From Bacteroidota bacterium (lineage in GTDB: Bacteria > Bacteroidota > Bacteroidia > Chitinophagales > Chitinophagaceae): a stretch of 64,000 nucleotides of DNA. The notes under the pieces were generated by a model. It did not search any database. It was not told where the DNA came from and saw only the letters and a list, made by a program, of their open reading frames with translations. Position 1 is the first letter of the stretch. Each line of letters begins with the position of its first letter. Below are positions 49,696 through 58,610 of the stretch, in pieces. The stretch lies in contig JADJQP010000001.1 in the NCBI GenBank assembly GCA_016712665.1, forward strand, positions 62,001 to 126,000. The letters run 5' to 3'. Position numbers and translations under genes: made by a program.

Positions 49696-49944
49696 TTATG
49701 GTACAGGATCATAACCATGACCACCCCAAGGGGCACAGCTCAAAATACGTTTCACGCTAAGGCCGATTCCTTTCCAAAGGCCATGCTTTTGCAACGCTTC
49801 TCGTGCATACTCAGAGCATGTTGGAATATATCTGCACTTATTGGCGCCCAAAAAGGGAGACAAGATCAATTGATATCCTTTGATCAAAAAAACCAGCAAG
49901 GCAATCACCCACTTTTTCAAAACCATATTGCAAAATAAGTGCAT
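49696..49944 (-). CDS. yidD: Membrane protein insertion efficiency factor YidD
   Basis: The family core is KGYQLILSPFLGANKCRYIPTCSEYAREALQKHG followed by RILSCAPWGGHGYDPVP, a near-complete match. From ATG 49944 the product is 82 residues, the usual size; a longer frame up to 50040 exists but would cover the promoter of the divergent gene. YidD is a small membrane-associated protein that helps YidC insert membrane proteins. It is not beside rnpA or yidC here. Confidence 0.93.
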   Translation of the reverse strand: MHLFCNMVLKKWVIALLVFLIKGYQLILSPFLGANKCRYIPTCSEYAREALQKHGLWKGIGLSVKRILSCAPWGGHGYDPVP

Positions 49945-49994
49945 AATATTTATTTGAGCGGGAATAAAAAAATTATCTGTTTCAACAATAATAG

Positions 49995-50002
49995 TACTTT
50001 TG
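49995..50002 (+). promoter_or_regulatory. Bacteroidota -7 promoter element (TACTTTTG)
   Basis: TACTTTTG matches TAnnTTTG and ends 8 nt before the preferred ATG at 50011; it supports that start over the longer one at 49939. Confidence 0.45.
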
Positions 50003-50010
50003 CCGACCTC

Positions 50011-51153
50011 ATGGCCATACGTTTTGTTGTTTTTGATCATATTAGTAAACTCCCTGCAGAATGGCGGGACTTTTCAAATATCAAAACCACCATGCAGGCA
50101 GAATATATCGGGGTGCAAGATGCAGCGTCTATTGAAAATTTAAAAAGTTATTACCTCATCGGATATGAGCAGGAGCAAGCTGTTTTCATTGCCTATTTTC
50201 AATTGCTTTCTGTGAAGCCAAAACACTTTAATCTGGGTGAAAAAAAAGTGCAGCAATTTTTTTTAGACCGTGCCTTACAAATTGTAAAACCGACCTTATT
50301 GGTTGCAGGAAATTTGTTTAGGCATGATGATGATTTTTTTCAATTTTCAGAAACGATACATCAACCTGAACAAAGAGCAACATGCTATCGATTATCGGTT
50401 GATCACATGATTGCCCATACCAACGCCAGTGGTATTTTTTTAAAAGATGTTCCGCAGGAAATCGCAACCAACATTTTGCAAGATGAAAGTTATCATGGCA
50501 TGGAAGAGGATGTTTCGATGGAAATTCGAATTCGCGAACATTGGCATTCATTGGCAGATTACGATAAGGACTTGAAACATAAATACTTGCAACGAAGTAA
50601 AAAAATGCGAAAGTCATTTGAGGGTGTAAAAATTCGTGAACTCAATGTGGAGGAAATTCAAACATATCAGCACGCCATATTTGACTTGTATTTACAGGTA
50701 ACGCAAAAGCAAATTGTAAGCATGGGAATGCTCAATGCTGATTTTTTTGTGCAACTCAAAAAAGCCTTAAAAAACAATTATCGAGTTTGTGGTTTTTTTC
50801 TGGACGATACCTTAATCGCATTCTCATCCGCCATACTGCATCACGATATTTATGATATGAACTACATTGGCATTAATTACGCCTACAACCAATCGCATCA
50901 TTTGTATTTCAATATTTTATTTCACTGCCTCGAAAGTGCCATTGTAAGCAAATCGTCCAAATTGATTTTGGGTAGAACGGCACTTGAAGCCAAGGCCATC
51001 ATGGGTTGTACCCCGGAATACAGGTATAGTTTTTACAAATTGCGGAATGTGGTGGTAAATTGGTTTTATCAACGAGTTGCCAAATATTTTTCGGAAGCGC
51101 GTGGTGATAAATGGAAAGAGCGTCACCCTTTTAAATCTACTTTCTATCAGTAG
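50011..51153 (+). CDS. GNAT/BioF2-like acyltransferase-domain protein
   Basis: From ATG 50011 the product is 380 residues. The C-terminal half (about 200-350) has the Acetyltransf_6/BioF2 pattern: KYLQRSKKMRKSFEGV, FDLYLQVTQKQ, FF-QLKKAL, then VCGFFLDDTLIAFSSAI and YIGINYAYNQSHHLYFNILF. The fold is that of GNAT enzymes such as FemAB-type and peptidoglycan-linked acyltransferases; the substrate is not known. It diverges from yidD and converges with the DUF4292 gene. Confidence 0.7.
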   Translation: MAIRFVVFDHISKLPAEWRDFSNIKTTMQAEYIGVQDAASIENLKSYYLIGYEQEQAVFIAYFQLLSVKPKHFNLGEKKVQQFFLDRALQIVKPTLLVAGNLFRHDDDFFQFSETIHQPEQRATCYRLSVDHMIAHTNASGIFLKDVPQEIATNILQDESYHGMEEDVSMEIRIREHWHSLADYDKDLKHKYLQRSKKMRKSFEGVKIRELNVEEIQTYQHAIFDLYLQVTQKQIVSMGMLNADFFVQLKKALKNNYRVCGFFLDDTLIAFSSAILHHDIYDMNYIGINYAYNQSHHLYFNILFHCLESAIVSKSSKLILGRTALEAKAIMGCTPEYRYSFYKLRNVVVNWFYQRVAKYFSEARGDKWKERHPFKSTFYQ

Positions 51154-51184
51154 GGTTTATTCTTCTTAACATCGGCAAAAGCCA

Positions 51185-52057
51185 TTAATTCTTTTGTAGT
51201 TTATAATTGGATGGAACTTTGAATGGAAATTCAACCTCTTTATCAAACTCAAATTTATTGATTTCCATACTGAGTGTGGCTGCTCCTTTCACATCTTGAA
51301 TATGATACTCGCGAAGGGTTGATAATTTATGATTTTCCTCCATCTTATAATCGCTGAGGTTAACCAAAATCGAACTTGATGAGACCGGCCTCATTGTTTG
51401 CAACTGAATTTGTTTAAGTGTAGTATCGACTTTATTGAACGCCAGCTGGTTGACAAAATCAGATCCTTTGATAAAAAAAGTACTGATATCTGCCAATTCA
51501 ATAATATTGGTGATGGCACCATTCACTGAAAAGGCATTTCCAATGATGATATCCTGTAAGGTTGCAAAGTCAACATCCACATTAACCAACTTTTGCAAAT
51601 CTTTGTAGGTATAGAGATAGACTTTCTTATTGAATTTATCGACTGCTTTTACGCTATCGGGTGTAATGATGGCGAGGGCCACTTCCAAACCAAAGCCGGA
51701 GATGCTAGCCCAAATTACTTCGTTCTTTTTAATCCGAAAGTTGACCGTAAAATTTTGTTTTTGGTCAGCCGCTTCATAATGCATTTTGGCTTTCATTTGA
51801 AAGTTCTTGTATGCAATATTCCGGTATTTGATAATGGTTCGGGCCAATGTGGTGTCATATGCCGGAATATGCAAGCTGTCCTTCTTTACGACGTCGGTGG
51901 TATCAATCTTTAGTGGAAGTCCCTTTTTTTCCTCCTTTCTCTCTACGCGTTTCTCCTTACGATTTTCCTTTTTTTCATTTTTAACAAAAAACGGTTTTAC
52001 AAACTTGCAACTACCCATAAGTACCAACAATAAGAAAATCAAAGCGTTACTCCTCAT
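51185..52057 (-). CDS. DUF4292 lipoprotein
   Basis: A 290-residue lipoprotein: signal MRSNALIFLLLVLMGSC, then a Lys/Arg/Glu-rich linker (residues 23-46), then the DUF4292 body (NIAYKNFQMKAKMHYE, EVIWASISGFGLEVALAIITPDSV, VYLYTYKDLQKL). The fold resembles LolA/LolB-like lipid-binding barrels, but function is unproven. Its start overlaps the end of the TPR gene by 11 nt, the order nucleotidyltransferase-TPR-DUF4292 being common in Bacteroidota. Confidence 0.87.
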   Translation of the reverse strand: MRSNALIFLLLVLMGSCKFVKPFFVKNEKKENRKEKRVERKEEKKGLPLKIDTTDVVKKDSLHIPAYDTTLARTIIKYRNIAYKNFQMKAKMHYEAADQKQNFTVNFRIKKNEVIWASISGFGLEVALAIITPDSVKAVDKFNKKVYLYTYKDLQKLVNVDVDFATLQDIIIGNAFSVNGAITNIIELADISTFFIKGSDFVNQLAFNKVDTTLKQIQLQTMRPVSSSSILVNLSDYKMEENHKLSTLREYHIQDVKGAATLSMEINKFEFDKEVEFPFKVPSNYKLQKN

Positions 52058-53792
52058 ACCACATACCCTCCTTTGCTTTTTTATTTAATAATGGATTGTC
52101 TTCGCCCTTTGATTTGGCCAAATTCCAATGTTCCTTAGCCTTTGCCACGTCATTTAATTTATAGTAAATATCGCCAAGGTGTTCAAACAGGGTACCGTCC
52201 TCTTCACCACCTGCCTTAATCGCCTTTTCGATATATGTTTTAGCTTCTGCATATTTTCCTTGCTGAAACAGAATCCATCCGTAGGTATCGAGGAATGATT
52301 TTGAATCGGGTTGTAAGACCAGCGATTTCTTCGACATTTTTTCAGCTTCATCTAATTTGCTTTTGCGAAGAGAAAGGTAATAAGCATAATTATTTAATGT
52401 GGTCGCATCGTTTGGTTGAATTTTTAAAGATTTTTCAAAACAACTATCGCTCCATTCAAAATTCTTTAGGCTGTGGTATGCTTCGCCCAAGGAAGCATAC
52501 AGCTGTGCGTATAAGGCGGGGTTTTCAGGTTCTAAATCCACGGCTTTGCTGAGTGGCTTAACAGCTTTCGACGCTTCCTTTTTTTGAAGGTAACTGATTC
52601 CCATAAAAAAATAAGGCATGGGGTTGTTCGGAAATAAATCAACGCATTGAGTGCCATACTGAATGACGCTATCATGTAGTTGCTTATCCAGATAGATTGA
52701 CATGATTTGACTCCAAGGATCAAATTTGCTTTGATCTAATTTCAGGAATTTTTTATATTCAATGAGTGCTTCATCATTCTTCTTGCTGTAATATAAAATA
52801 TCAGCATATAATTGTTGTGCACCTTTATTGTCGGGTGACTCTGTGGTAATGGTTTTGGCCATCTCCAAAATTTGATTCTTGTCGGACGTAGAATCAGACT
52901 CCAGCTTTTGCAAGGAGGGTATGATCAATGCAATTTTTGTATCCACATCCAAGTTCTTATTTTTAATTACCTTTTGCATAAAACTATTATACTGTGGCGT
53001 ATTGTTTTTGTCAAGATAATATTGCGCCAGTGCTACTTGAGCCAGCGGGTCGTCAGGAAATTTGGTTTCCAATTCCTGATACATATCTTCGGTCTTTTGT
53101 TTTTGTTTGACATCTTCATACACATCAATCATCATAATGAGGTACTGTACGGCCGCCGGCTCGGCTTCTCTGAGTTTCTGCAATTCGGCAATGGCCAAAT
53201 CTGTCTTTCCCAAACGTTGGTACAAGGCTTTCTTTTGGAGAATAATATCTTCGTTAAAACCAATTTTCTTTTCCAAATCTGAAAATGCGACCAGCGCCTT
53301 TTCATAATCTTTTGCTTTCACATGCAACATGGCCTTCTTATAAATAAAATCCTCATTGCTTGGATTTTTTTCAATAAGGGTATTAAACTGTGATTCTGCT
53401 TTTTGGGTATTGTTATTATACACCAGCATCTGAATATAAAATTCCTGAAAATATTTATTTCCGGGATCTAACTGCGTGGCCTTTTCGGCATACTTAATGG
53501 CTAGATTGATTTCTTTGTTGTGATAATAAATTCTGGATACATTATAAAATGCTGTGGCATTGCCTGCATTTTTGCCAATATACTCTGTATACAATTTCAA
53601 CGCCTCCTGAAAATTGCCCATCAGTCGAGCTCTTTCTGCATCCAAGAAGAGTGCCATATCCTGCTCTTTTGCACGTTTGCTGTCCTTTACGGAAGTAGAT
53701 TTAGGGGTGCTTGGTATCGAAGACTTTTTACTTACCGAGCAAGATGCCAGCAATGGAAGCAATGAAAGGAAGTAAAAAATATTCTTTGTCAT
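52047..53792 (-). CDS. TPR-repeat lipoprotein
   Basis: From ATG 53792 the product is 581 residues with a lipoprotein signal (FYFLSLLPLLASC). Many tetratricopeptide repeats follow, for example ATAFYNVSRIYYHNKEINLAIKYAEKATQLDPGN and ALYAQLYASLGEAYHSLKNFEWSD, with about a dozen units to the end. TPR proteins bring together protein complexes; no partner can be named. The ATG overlaps the nucleotidyltransferase stop as TAATG, and the 3' end overlaps DUF4292, so the three are translated together. Confidence 0.88.
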   Translation of the reverse strand: MTKNIFYFLSLLPLLASCSVSKKSSIPSTPKSTSVKDSKRAKEQDMALFLDAERARLMGNFQEALKLYTEYIGKNAGNATAFYNVSRIYYHNKEINLAIKYAEKATQLDPGNKYFQEFYIQMLVYNNNTQKAESQFNTLIEKNPSNEDFIYKKAMLHVKAKDYEKALVAFSDLEKKIGFNEDIILQKKALYQRLGKTDLAIAELQKLREAEPAAVQYLIMMIDVYEDVKQKQKTEDMYQELETKFPDDPLAQVALAQYYLDKNNTPQYNSFMQKVIKNKNLDVDTKIALIIPSLQKLESDSTSDKNQILEMAKTITTESPDNKGAQQLYADILYYSKKNDEALIEYKKFLKLDQSKFDPWSQIMSIYLDKQLHDSVIQYGTQCVDLFPNNPMPYFFMGISYLQKKEASKAVKPLSKAVDLEPENPALYAQLYASLGEAYHSLKNFEWSDSCFEKSLKIQPNDATTLNNYAYYLSLRKSKLDEAEKMSKKSLVLQPDSKSFLDTYGWILFQQGKYAEAKTYIEKAIKAGGEEDGTLFEHLGDIYYKLNDVAKAKEHWNLAKSKGEDNPLLNKKAKEGMWYEE

Positions 53793-54799
53793 TAATATTT
53801 GAATGAGTAGTCGCCCAGACTCAACTCTTCGGATTTTGAGCTGCAATTTACATGATTTCCAAGCAATGATTTTTCAATTACAGAATTCTTAACAGTTGAA
53901 TTTTCGCCTATGATACTACGTGCTACTACTGAATTTTCAACCACTGCATTGTTTTCCAATGAAGTATAGGGTCCAATAACTGCATTTCGAATCTCCACAT
54001 TTTCGCCGATAAAGCAAGGGGCAATTATGGTGCTATTTTCAATATGTGCCGAATTGCTTCGCAAGGTTTCTGAACTTTGTTTTATTTCTAAAATTCTTTC
54101 TAGCGTGTACAAGGTAGCATCTTTATTACCGCAGTCCAGCCATTCTTCAACCTGATCGCTATAAAATTTCAAGCCTTTGGTTTTCATATTTTCCATGGCA
54201 TCGGTAATCTGAAATTCGCCCTTTACTTTGATATCATTATCGATTAAAAACTGCAATTCCTTTTTGAGGTTTTCTCCATCTTTGAAATAATATACCCCAA
54301 TAATGGCAAGGTCGGAAACGAAATCCTTTGGCTTTTCGATAAACTCCGTAATAATACCTTCTGCATTCATTTTAACCACACCAAATGCTGAAGGATCGGC
54401 TACTTTTTGAGTCCAGATGATGGCATCCTTGGAGGTATCAATTGAAAAGGCGGCTTTAAATAAGGTATCAGCAAAGGCGATAAAGGTATTTCCATGTAGA
54501 CACTCGGCAGCACAGAGGATAGCGTGTGCCGTTCCTAAAGGGGTATCCTGGTAAAATATTTTTCCTTTAGCCCCAAATTTTTCGGCCACAGCCACCAGAT
54601 TTTTTTCGGCTTCTTCGCCAAAGGCTCGTGAAATGATAAACGCAATTTCTTCTACCTTTTGATCGGTAGTTTTTACAATATCTTCTACGATGCGATGTAC
54701 CATGGGTTTACCGGCAATGGGAATCAAAGGTTTAGGAGTGGTTACGGTATGGGGTCTCATTCGTTTGCCCATGCCTGCCATTGGTATAATTATGTTCAT
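53792..54799 (-). CDS. Sugar-phosphate nucleotidyltransferase
   Basis: From ATG 54799 the product is 335 residues. It begins with MNIIIPMAGMGKRMRPHT, the NTP-binding start, and has TPKPLIPIAGKPM and DCGNKD nucleotide/sugar motifs. The C-terminal 70 residues are hexapeptide repeats of a left-handed beta-helix (IENSTIIAPCFIGENVEI and so on). It makes an NDP-sugar for envelope glycans; which sugar is unknown. It starts the four-gene set with TPR and DUF4292. Confidence 0.9.
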   Translation of the reverse strand: MNIIIPMAGMGKRMRPHTVTTPKPLIPIAGKPMVHRIVEDIVKTTDQKVEEIAFIISRAFGEEAEKNLVAVAEKFGAKGKIFYQDTPLGTAHAILCAAECLHGNTFIAFADTLFKAAFSIDTSKDAIIWTQKVADPSAFGVVKMNAEGIITEFIEKPKDFVSDLAIIGVYYFKDGENLKKELQFLIDNDIKVKGEFQITDAMENMKTKGLKFYSDQVEEWLDCGNKDATLYTLERILEIKQSSETLRSNSAHIENSTIIAPCFIGENVEIRNAVIGPYTSLENNAVVENSVVARSIIGENSTVKNSVIEKSLLGNHVNCSSKSEELSLGDYSFKY

Positions 54800-54845
54800 T
54801 TCTTTTAGTTTTTGTTTAAAGGTTACAGGTTTGAAGGTTATGTGC

Positions 54846-54888
54846 ATTCATTTTCAAATTGCCACATTTTCAAATTTTTAAATTAATT
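54846..54888. repeat. Short TTTTCAAATT-type intergenic repeat (copy 1)
   Basis: Two runs of the kind CATTTTCAAATT lie between the nucleotidyltransferase start and the dut stop. The same kind of sequence recurs at 56,350-56,400. Such short AT-rich repeats are common between genes in Bacteroidota; their role is unknown. Confidence 0.5.
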
Positions 54889-55315
54889 ATCCAGTGCTTC
54901 CAAATCCCCCTTCGCCTCTTTGCGTTTCGTTTAAAATATCCGTTTGGGTCCATTCGGCTTTTTCATATTTTGCTATGATCATTTGGGCTATTCTGTCGCC
55001 ATTTTTTATGATTTGTATTTCATTTGAAAGGTTGATCAATATCACTTTTATTTCCCCTCTATAATCGCTGTCAATAGTGCCTGGGGTATTTAAACAAGTG
55101 ATTCCTTGCTTGATGGCCAGCCCGCTTCTCGGACGAATTTGGGCTTCAAACCCGAGGGGCACTGCTATAAAAAGACCGGTAGGAATCAATTTCCTTTCGA
55201 GAGGATTTAAAACTTCCTCCTGCGACAAGAATGCGCAAATATCCATGCCCGCCGCACCGCTTGTTTGGTAGCTGGGTAAGGGATTATTGCTTGTATTGAT
55301 AATTTGAATATCCAA
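54887..55315 (-). CDS. dut: dUTP diphosphatase
   Basis: A 142-residue trimeric dUTPase with all five motifs: SGAAGMDICA, PRSGLAIK, NTPGTIDSDYRGEIKV, NGDRIAQMII and the C-terminal RGEGGFGSTG. It hydrolyses dUTP to dUMP, keeping uracil out of DNA and feeding thymidylate synthesis. It lies 87 nt before the nucleotidyltransferase; that spacer contains TTTTCAAATT repeats. Confidence 0.96.
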   Translation of the reverse strand: MDIQIINTSNNPLPSYQTSGAAGMDICAFLSQEEVLNPLERKLIPTGLFIAVPLGFEAQIRPRSGLAIKQGITCLNTPGTIDSDYRGEIKVILINLSNEIQIIKNGDRIAQMIIAKYEKAEWTQTDILNETQRGEGGFGSTG

Positions 55316-55450
55316 AGTAAGGATGCGAAATTAAGGTGAAATAGTGAGATTGTAAAATGGGGGAATTTATCTATATAAATGGAGTTGACACAATCAAGCA
55401 AGAACATAGGGCTTGCGAAGGCATAGGATTTGTAGAGAGCGGTGCTCAGT

Positions 55451-56233
55451 TTACACCTGGACACTTCCCTCAAACACAAACTCAGCCCTGCCACATAGCA
55501 TAACATCATGAACCGAATTTTTATTTTCCATCATAAAAAAAACTTCCAAATCGCCGCCAAGAGTGTTTACTTTTACATGTTGCGCACCAATTGCATCTGC
55601 CTTAAAAGCAATGGCAGAAGCAGTTACACCGGTACCACAAGAAAGGGTTTCGTCTTCAACACCTCGCTCGTAAGTGCGTACAAAAATCGAATGCTCTGAA
55701 AGTTTTTCTACAAAATTAACGTTGATACCTTCGTCTTTATATTTTGGACTGTAACGAATTAGCTTTCCTTCCTTTTTCATATCCATTTCATCTACATAAT
55801 CGGTAAAATGAACGTAATGCGGTGAGCCGGTATTCAACTCCGTATAGGTTTCATTGACCAGTATACCGTTTACGTCATTCATATGAAGCCTTACGTATTC
55901 TTGCTCATCAATGGCGGCTTCATGCCTTCCATCTATTGCAGTAAAAACTGCTTTGGATGAAATAATGTCCAGGTCTTTTGCAAAGGCAGTGATGCATCTT
56001 CCACCATTGCCACACATACTGCTTTCGTTACCATCACTGTTATAATACTTCATTTCAAAATCAAAATCTCGACTTGAATTCAGTAACATTAAACCATCAG
56101 CTCCAATTCCAAAGTGACGATCACAGAGGAATTTTATTTGATCAGAATTAAGGGCATCATACAGATTTTCGCGATTGTCGAGCAATATAAAATCATTGCC
56201 GGTTCCTTGGTATTTGTGAAAGTTTATGGTCAT
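55451..56233 (-). CDS. dapF: Diaminopimelate epimerase
   Basis: A 260-residue protein with GTGNDFILLDNR, the first catalytic Cys74 in NSDGNESSMCGNGGRC and the second Cys199 in ETLSCGTGVTASA. It interconverts LL- and meso-diaminopimelate for lysine and peptidoglycan synthesis in the cytoplasm. Start ATG 56233 gives full length. Upstream lies the GGGTAAG repeat tract. Confidence 0.96.
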   Translation of the reverse strand: MTINFHKYQGTGNDFILLDNRENLYDALNSDQIKFLCDRHFGIGADGLMLLNSSRDFDFEMKYYNSDGNESSMCGNGGRCITAFAKDLDIISSKAVFTAIDGRHEAAIDEQEYVRLHMNDVNGILVNETYTELNTGSPHYVHFTDYVDEMDMKKEGKLIRYSPKYKDEGINVNFVEKLSEHSIFVRTYERGVEDETLSCGTGVTASAIAFKADAIGAQHVKVNTLGGDLEVFFMMENKNSVHDVMLCGRAEFVFEGSVQV

Positions 56234-56235
56234 TA

Positions 56236-56345
56236 GATTAGGGGTAAGGGATTAGGGGTAAGGGGTAAGGGATAATGGGTAAGGAGTAAGGGATTAGGGG
56301 TAAGGGGTAAGGGATAAGGGGTAAGGGATAAGGAATTAGGGATTT
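56236..56345. repeat. G-rich GGGTAAG/TTAGGGG tandem repeat tract
   Basis: About 110 bp of degenerate repeats of GGGTAAG, GGGATAA and TTAGGGG on the plus strand, between the dapF start and the nucleoside phosphorylase stop. Runs of three to four G recur every 6-8 nt, so the plus strand could form a G-quadruplex. It resembles telomere-type repeats only by base composition. Confidence 0.8.
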
Positions 56346-56349
56346 ATGT

Positions 56350-56400
56350 TTTTCATTTTCAAATTTTCAAATTAACTCTTTTTCAAATTTTCAAATTGAA
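56350..56400. repeat. Short TTTTCAAATT-type intergenic repeat (copy 2)
   Basis: Four TTTTCAAATT-like units in a row directly after the G-rich tract and next to the phosphorylase stop, the same kind as at 54,846-54,888. Confidence 0.55.
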
Positions 56401-57260
56401 CTTATTATTTCCAAACTTTTTCTAATCATATGATCGACACTTTTGGCAGCGTCTTTGGTAAATGTTTTCGTAATGCGATTGGCCACTATGGTATTGAGGG
56501 CCAGACATTGATGACCAAATATTTTTCCCAAACCAAAAATGGCCGAGGTTTCCATTTCAAAATTCGTAATCCGGTGCGATTCAAATTGAAAGCCCGACAG
56601 TCGATTTACCAATTCAGGAAATTGCAGACCGGCTCGCACAACCCGTCCTTGCGGCGCATAGAAGCCGGGACAAGTAACCGTAATACCATGATGATAGCCT
56701 TCATTGAAATGGGAAAGCAATTCGCCGGATCCCTGTGCTGCATAGGGTACCACTGCCTGATTTTCAAGACCGGCATGTTTCGTAAATGCTTGACATAATT
56801 CTTTTTCATGCTGATTATTTTCAAGCAAATAGTAATGCAACACATTATCTAATCCGATGCCATGACTGGAGGCAACCAAACTATCTACCGGGATATCTGC
56901 CTGCAAACTCCCTGAGGTGCCCATCCTAATTATTTGTAAGGTTTTATGCTCGGGTTTCACTGTTCGTGTATTGAAGTCAATATTAGCAACCGCATCCAAT
57001 TCATTCATCACAATGTCAATATTATCGGGTCCTATTCCACTCGATAGTACGGTTAGCCTTTTCTTCCCAATAGTGCCGGTATGGGTTACAAACTCCCGAT
57101 GTTGGGTTTTAAAATCGATGGTATCAAAATATTTTGAGACCTGCTGAACCCGGTCGGGGTCGCCAACGGTGATGATGGTATCAGCCAAATCGTCTTGTGA
57201 AAGATTAATGTGATACACTTTACCTTTGGGAGTAATAATAAGTTCAGATTCGCCAATCAT
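56391..57260 (-). CDS. Nucleoside phosphorylase (uridine phosphorylase-like)
   Basis: From ATG 57260 the product is 289 residues; the longer start at 57326 adds an odd Cys-rich leader and was rejected. Motifs of the PNP/UDP family: TVGDPDRVQQVSKYFD, LSSGIGPDNIDIVMNEL, RMGTSGSLQADIPV and the NFEMETSAIFGL segment with the base-binding Glu-Met-Glu. It cleaves nucleosides with phosphate for salvage. Base preference is not certain. It diverges from the DUF481-like gene. Confidence 0.9.
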   Translation of the reverse strand: MIGESELIITPKGKVYHINLSQDDLADTIITVGDPDRVQQVSKYFDTIDFKTQHREFVTHTGTIGKKRLTVLSSGIGPDNIDIVMNELDAVANIDFNTRTVKPEHKTLQIIRMGTSGSLQADIPVDSLVASSHGIGLDNVLHYYLLENNQHEKELCQAFTKHAGLENQAVVPYAAQGSGELLSHFNEGYHHGITVTCPGFYAPQGRVVRAGLQFPELVNRLSGFQFESHRITNFEMETSAIFGLGKIFGHQCLALNTIVANRITKTFTKDAAKSVDHMIRKSLEIISSI

Positions 57261-57356
57261 GGTAAAAAAGTTTTGACAAAAGTACTGAAAAATAAGACAA
57301 CGATTTAAGCAGCACGGTACAGTCATTCTTCTCTACAAAAAATCAAGTAGCGGTAT

Positions 57357-57364
57357 TATCTTTG
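57357..57364 (+). promoter_or_regulatory. Bacteroidota -7 promoter element (TATCTTTG)
   Basis: TATCTTTG matches TAnnTTTG and ends 6 nt before the ATG at 57371, so the mRNA would be nearly leaderless. It helps choose that start for the DUF481-like gene. Confidence 0.45.
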
Positions 57365-57370
57365 TTCACA

Positions 57371-58161
57371 ATGAAATTTCGAATGCCATTTCTCAGATTT
57401 CTTTTCCCAAGTACCTAATCGGTGGCTTGCTCATTCATTGCCTGTTGTGGCTACCTTGCCATGCGCAAATTGTAAATATTGAAAAGGAGCGAATAAAAAA
57501 TCAAGAAACCAAAAAGTTGGTTGGGAAAATTAGCGCCACATTAAATATTACACAAAACAAGAAATTAGCAGTAAATGCAGATCTCAATCCACATCTTCAG
57601 TACAAATATAAAAAGCATTTGATATTAGCAATGGCTCAAATGGAATACCTAGCTGTGGAAAAAACAAGTATCAATAGCGGCGGTTTTTTTCATGTGCGGT
57701 ATAATTATGCCCTGACCCAAAAAATAAAAGCAGAACTCTTTAGTCAAGTACAATACAATAAAATATGGAATATGCCATTGCGCTTTTTATTGGGTGCCGG
57801 ACCCCGTTTTAAACTGATGGATATCAAACTAAACCGATTGTATTTTGGCCCCCTATACCTTTTTGAACTTCAAAAAGTAAGTGCTTCAAATCAAACGCAG
57901 TATAATCATCGGCTTTCGGCCTATTTGAGCTGGAATGTCGATTTGGCAAAAGGCGTATTATGTGCAGGCACCGTTTATTATCAACCACTTCTAAGAGATT
58001 TAAGCAATTACCGCATAAGCGGTCTTTGCGAACTGAATATAGCCCTTTCGCCTCATTTTACATTTGATAATCGCTTTGGTTTTATTTATGATCAAACCCA
58101 AACGATTGATATCCCCGTTCAAACCTACCGCTTCACCAGTGGATTTGGGTATACATTCTAA
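57371..58161 (+). CDS. DUF481-like outer-membrane protein, likely one base missing near the start
   Basis: The clear coding frame begins late (TTG 57427), but the promoter element and an ATG at 57371 open with MKFRMPFLRFLFP in another frame that stops at once. Adding one base to the run near 57402-57408 (CTTTTCCC) joins them: a basic start followed by YLIGGLLIHCLLWLPCHAQ, a proper signal peptide, giving 263 residues. The rest is beta-barrel-like (LQYKYKKHLILAMAQMEYL, AGPRFKLMDIKLNRLYFGPLYLFE) and ends in TSGFGYTF, a typical barrel C-terminus. The DUF481 family is only suggested. Confidence 0.65.
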
Positions 58162-58183
58162 AAGAATACTTTTCAATCTTCCA

Positions 58184-58214
58184 TTTGTGAATTGACAAAT
58201 TAATACTACATTTG
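58184..58214 (+). promoter_or_regulatory. Full Bacteroidota promoter of tRNA-Cys
   Basis: TTTG (58184-58187) and TACATTTG (58207-58214) are 19 nt apart, the exact spacing of the Bacteroidota primary sigma-factor promoter, and end 8 nt before the tRNA. Confidence 0.85.
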
Positions 58215-58222
58215 CACCATCT

Positions 58223-58293
58223 GGTCTTGTAGCCGAGTGGCTAGGCAAAGCTCTGCAAAAGCTTCTACACCGGTTCGAATCCGGTCGAGACCT
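58223..58293 (+). tRNA. tRNA-Cys (anticodon GCA)
   Basis: A 7-bp acceptor stem (GGTCTTG with CGAGACC, one wobble), D stem GCC/GGC, anticodon stem AAGCT/AGCTT with loop CTGCAAA (anticodon GCA), and T stem ACCGG/CCGGT with loop TTCGAAT. CCA is not encoded. A consensus promoter lies upstream and a terminator downstream. Confidence 0.95.
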
Positions 58294-58296
58294 CTC

Positions 58297-58332
58297 AAAA
58301 ATCCCGTCACGCTGTACCGTACGGGATTTTTT
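58297..58332 (+). terminator. Terminator after tRNA-Cys
   Basis: AAAAATCCCGT (58297-58307) pairs with ACGGGATTTTTT (58321-58332) around a 13-nt loop, with a T run. It also lies past the end of the minus-strand hypothetical gene and could serve it. Confidence 0.85.
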
Positions 58333-58343
58333 ATTGGGTTCTT

Positions 58344-58610
58344 TTAGGGTTGTCGATACACAGCATCTTCAAACTGATTGATACACCATACCTCTCCATC
58401 GTCCTTTTTCAAGCAAATTTTGATACAGTCTTTTGGTGCATACGCTGAAATTTCAAATTCAAGGGTAAAATTTACCTGATCTTGTTCGGTATCGCCCAAA
58501 ACGGCTTCGGTTTTATCTAAAATGGCATCTACTAGTAATTTGCCGAAGGCTGCATAGGTATGGGTTGCCGTACGATGTTGCTGCACGTAACTTTTGGATA
58601 ATTTTGTCAT
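58344..58610 (-). CDS. Small hypothetical protein
   Basis: From ATG 58610 the product is 88 residues (a longer frame to 58673 adds an unlikely leader). It reads TKLSKSYVQQHRTATHTYAAFGK, then an acidic segment and FTLEFEISAYAPKDCIKICLKKDDGEVW. No family was recognised. It is monocistronic and ends near the tRNA-Cys terminator. Composition fits a real small cytoplasmic protein, but it is only moderately supported. Confidence 0.5.
   Translation of the reverse strand: MTKLSKSYVQQHRTATHTYAAFGKLLVDAILDKTEAVLGDTEQDQVNFTLEFEISAYAPKDCIKICLKKDDGEVWCINQFEDAVYRQP

Noticed and set aside
56236..56345. G-rich tract as a telomere or chromosome end
   Set aside because: Repeats are degenerate, short, and lie between two ordinary genes in the middle of the contig.
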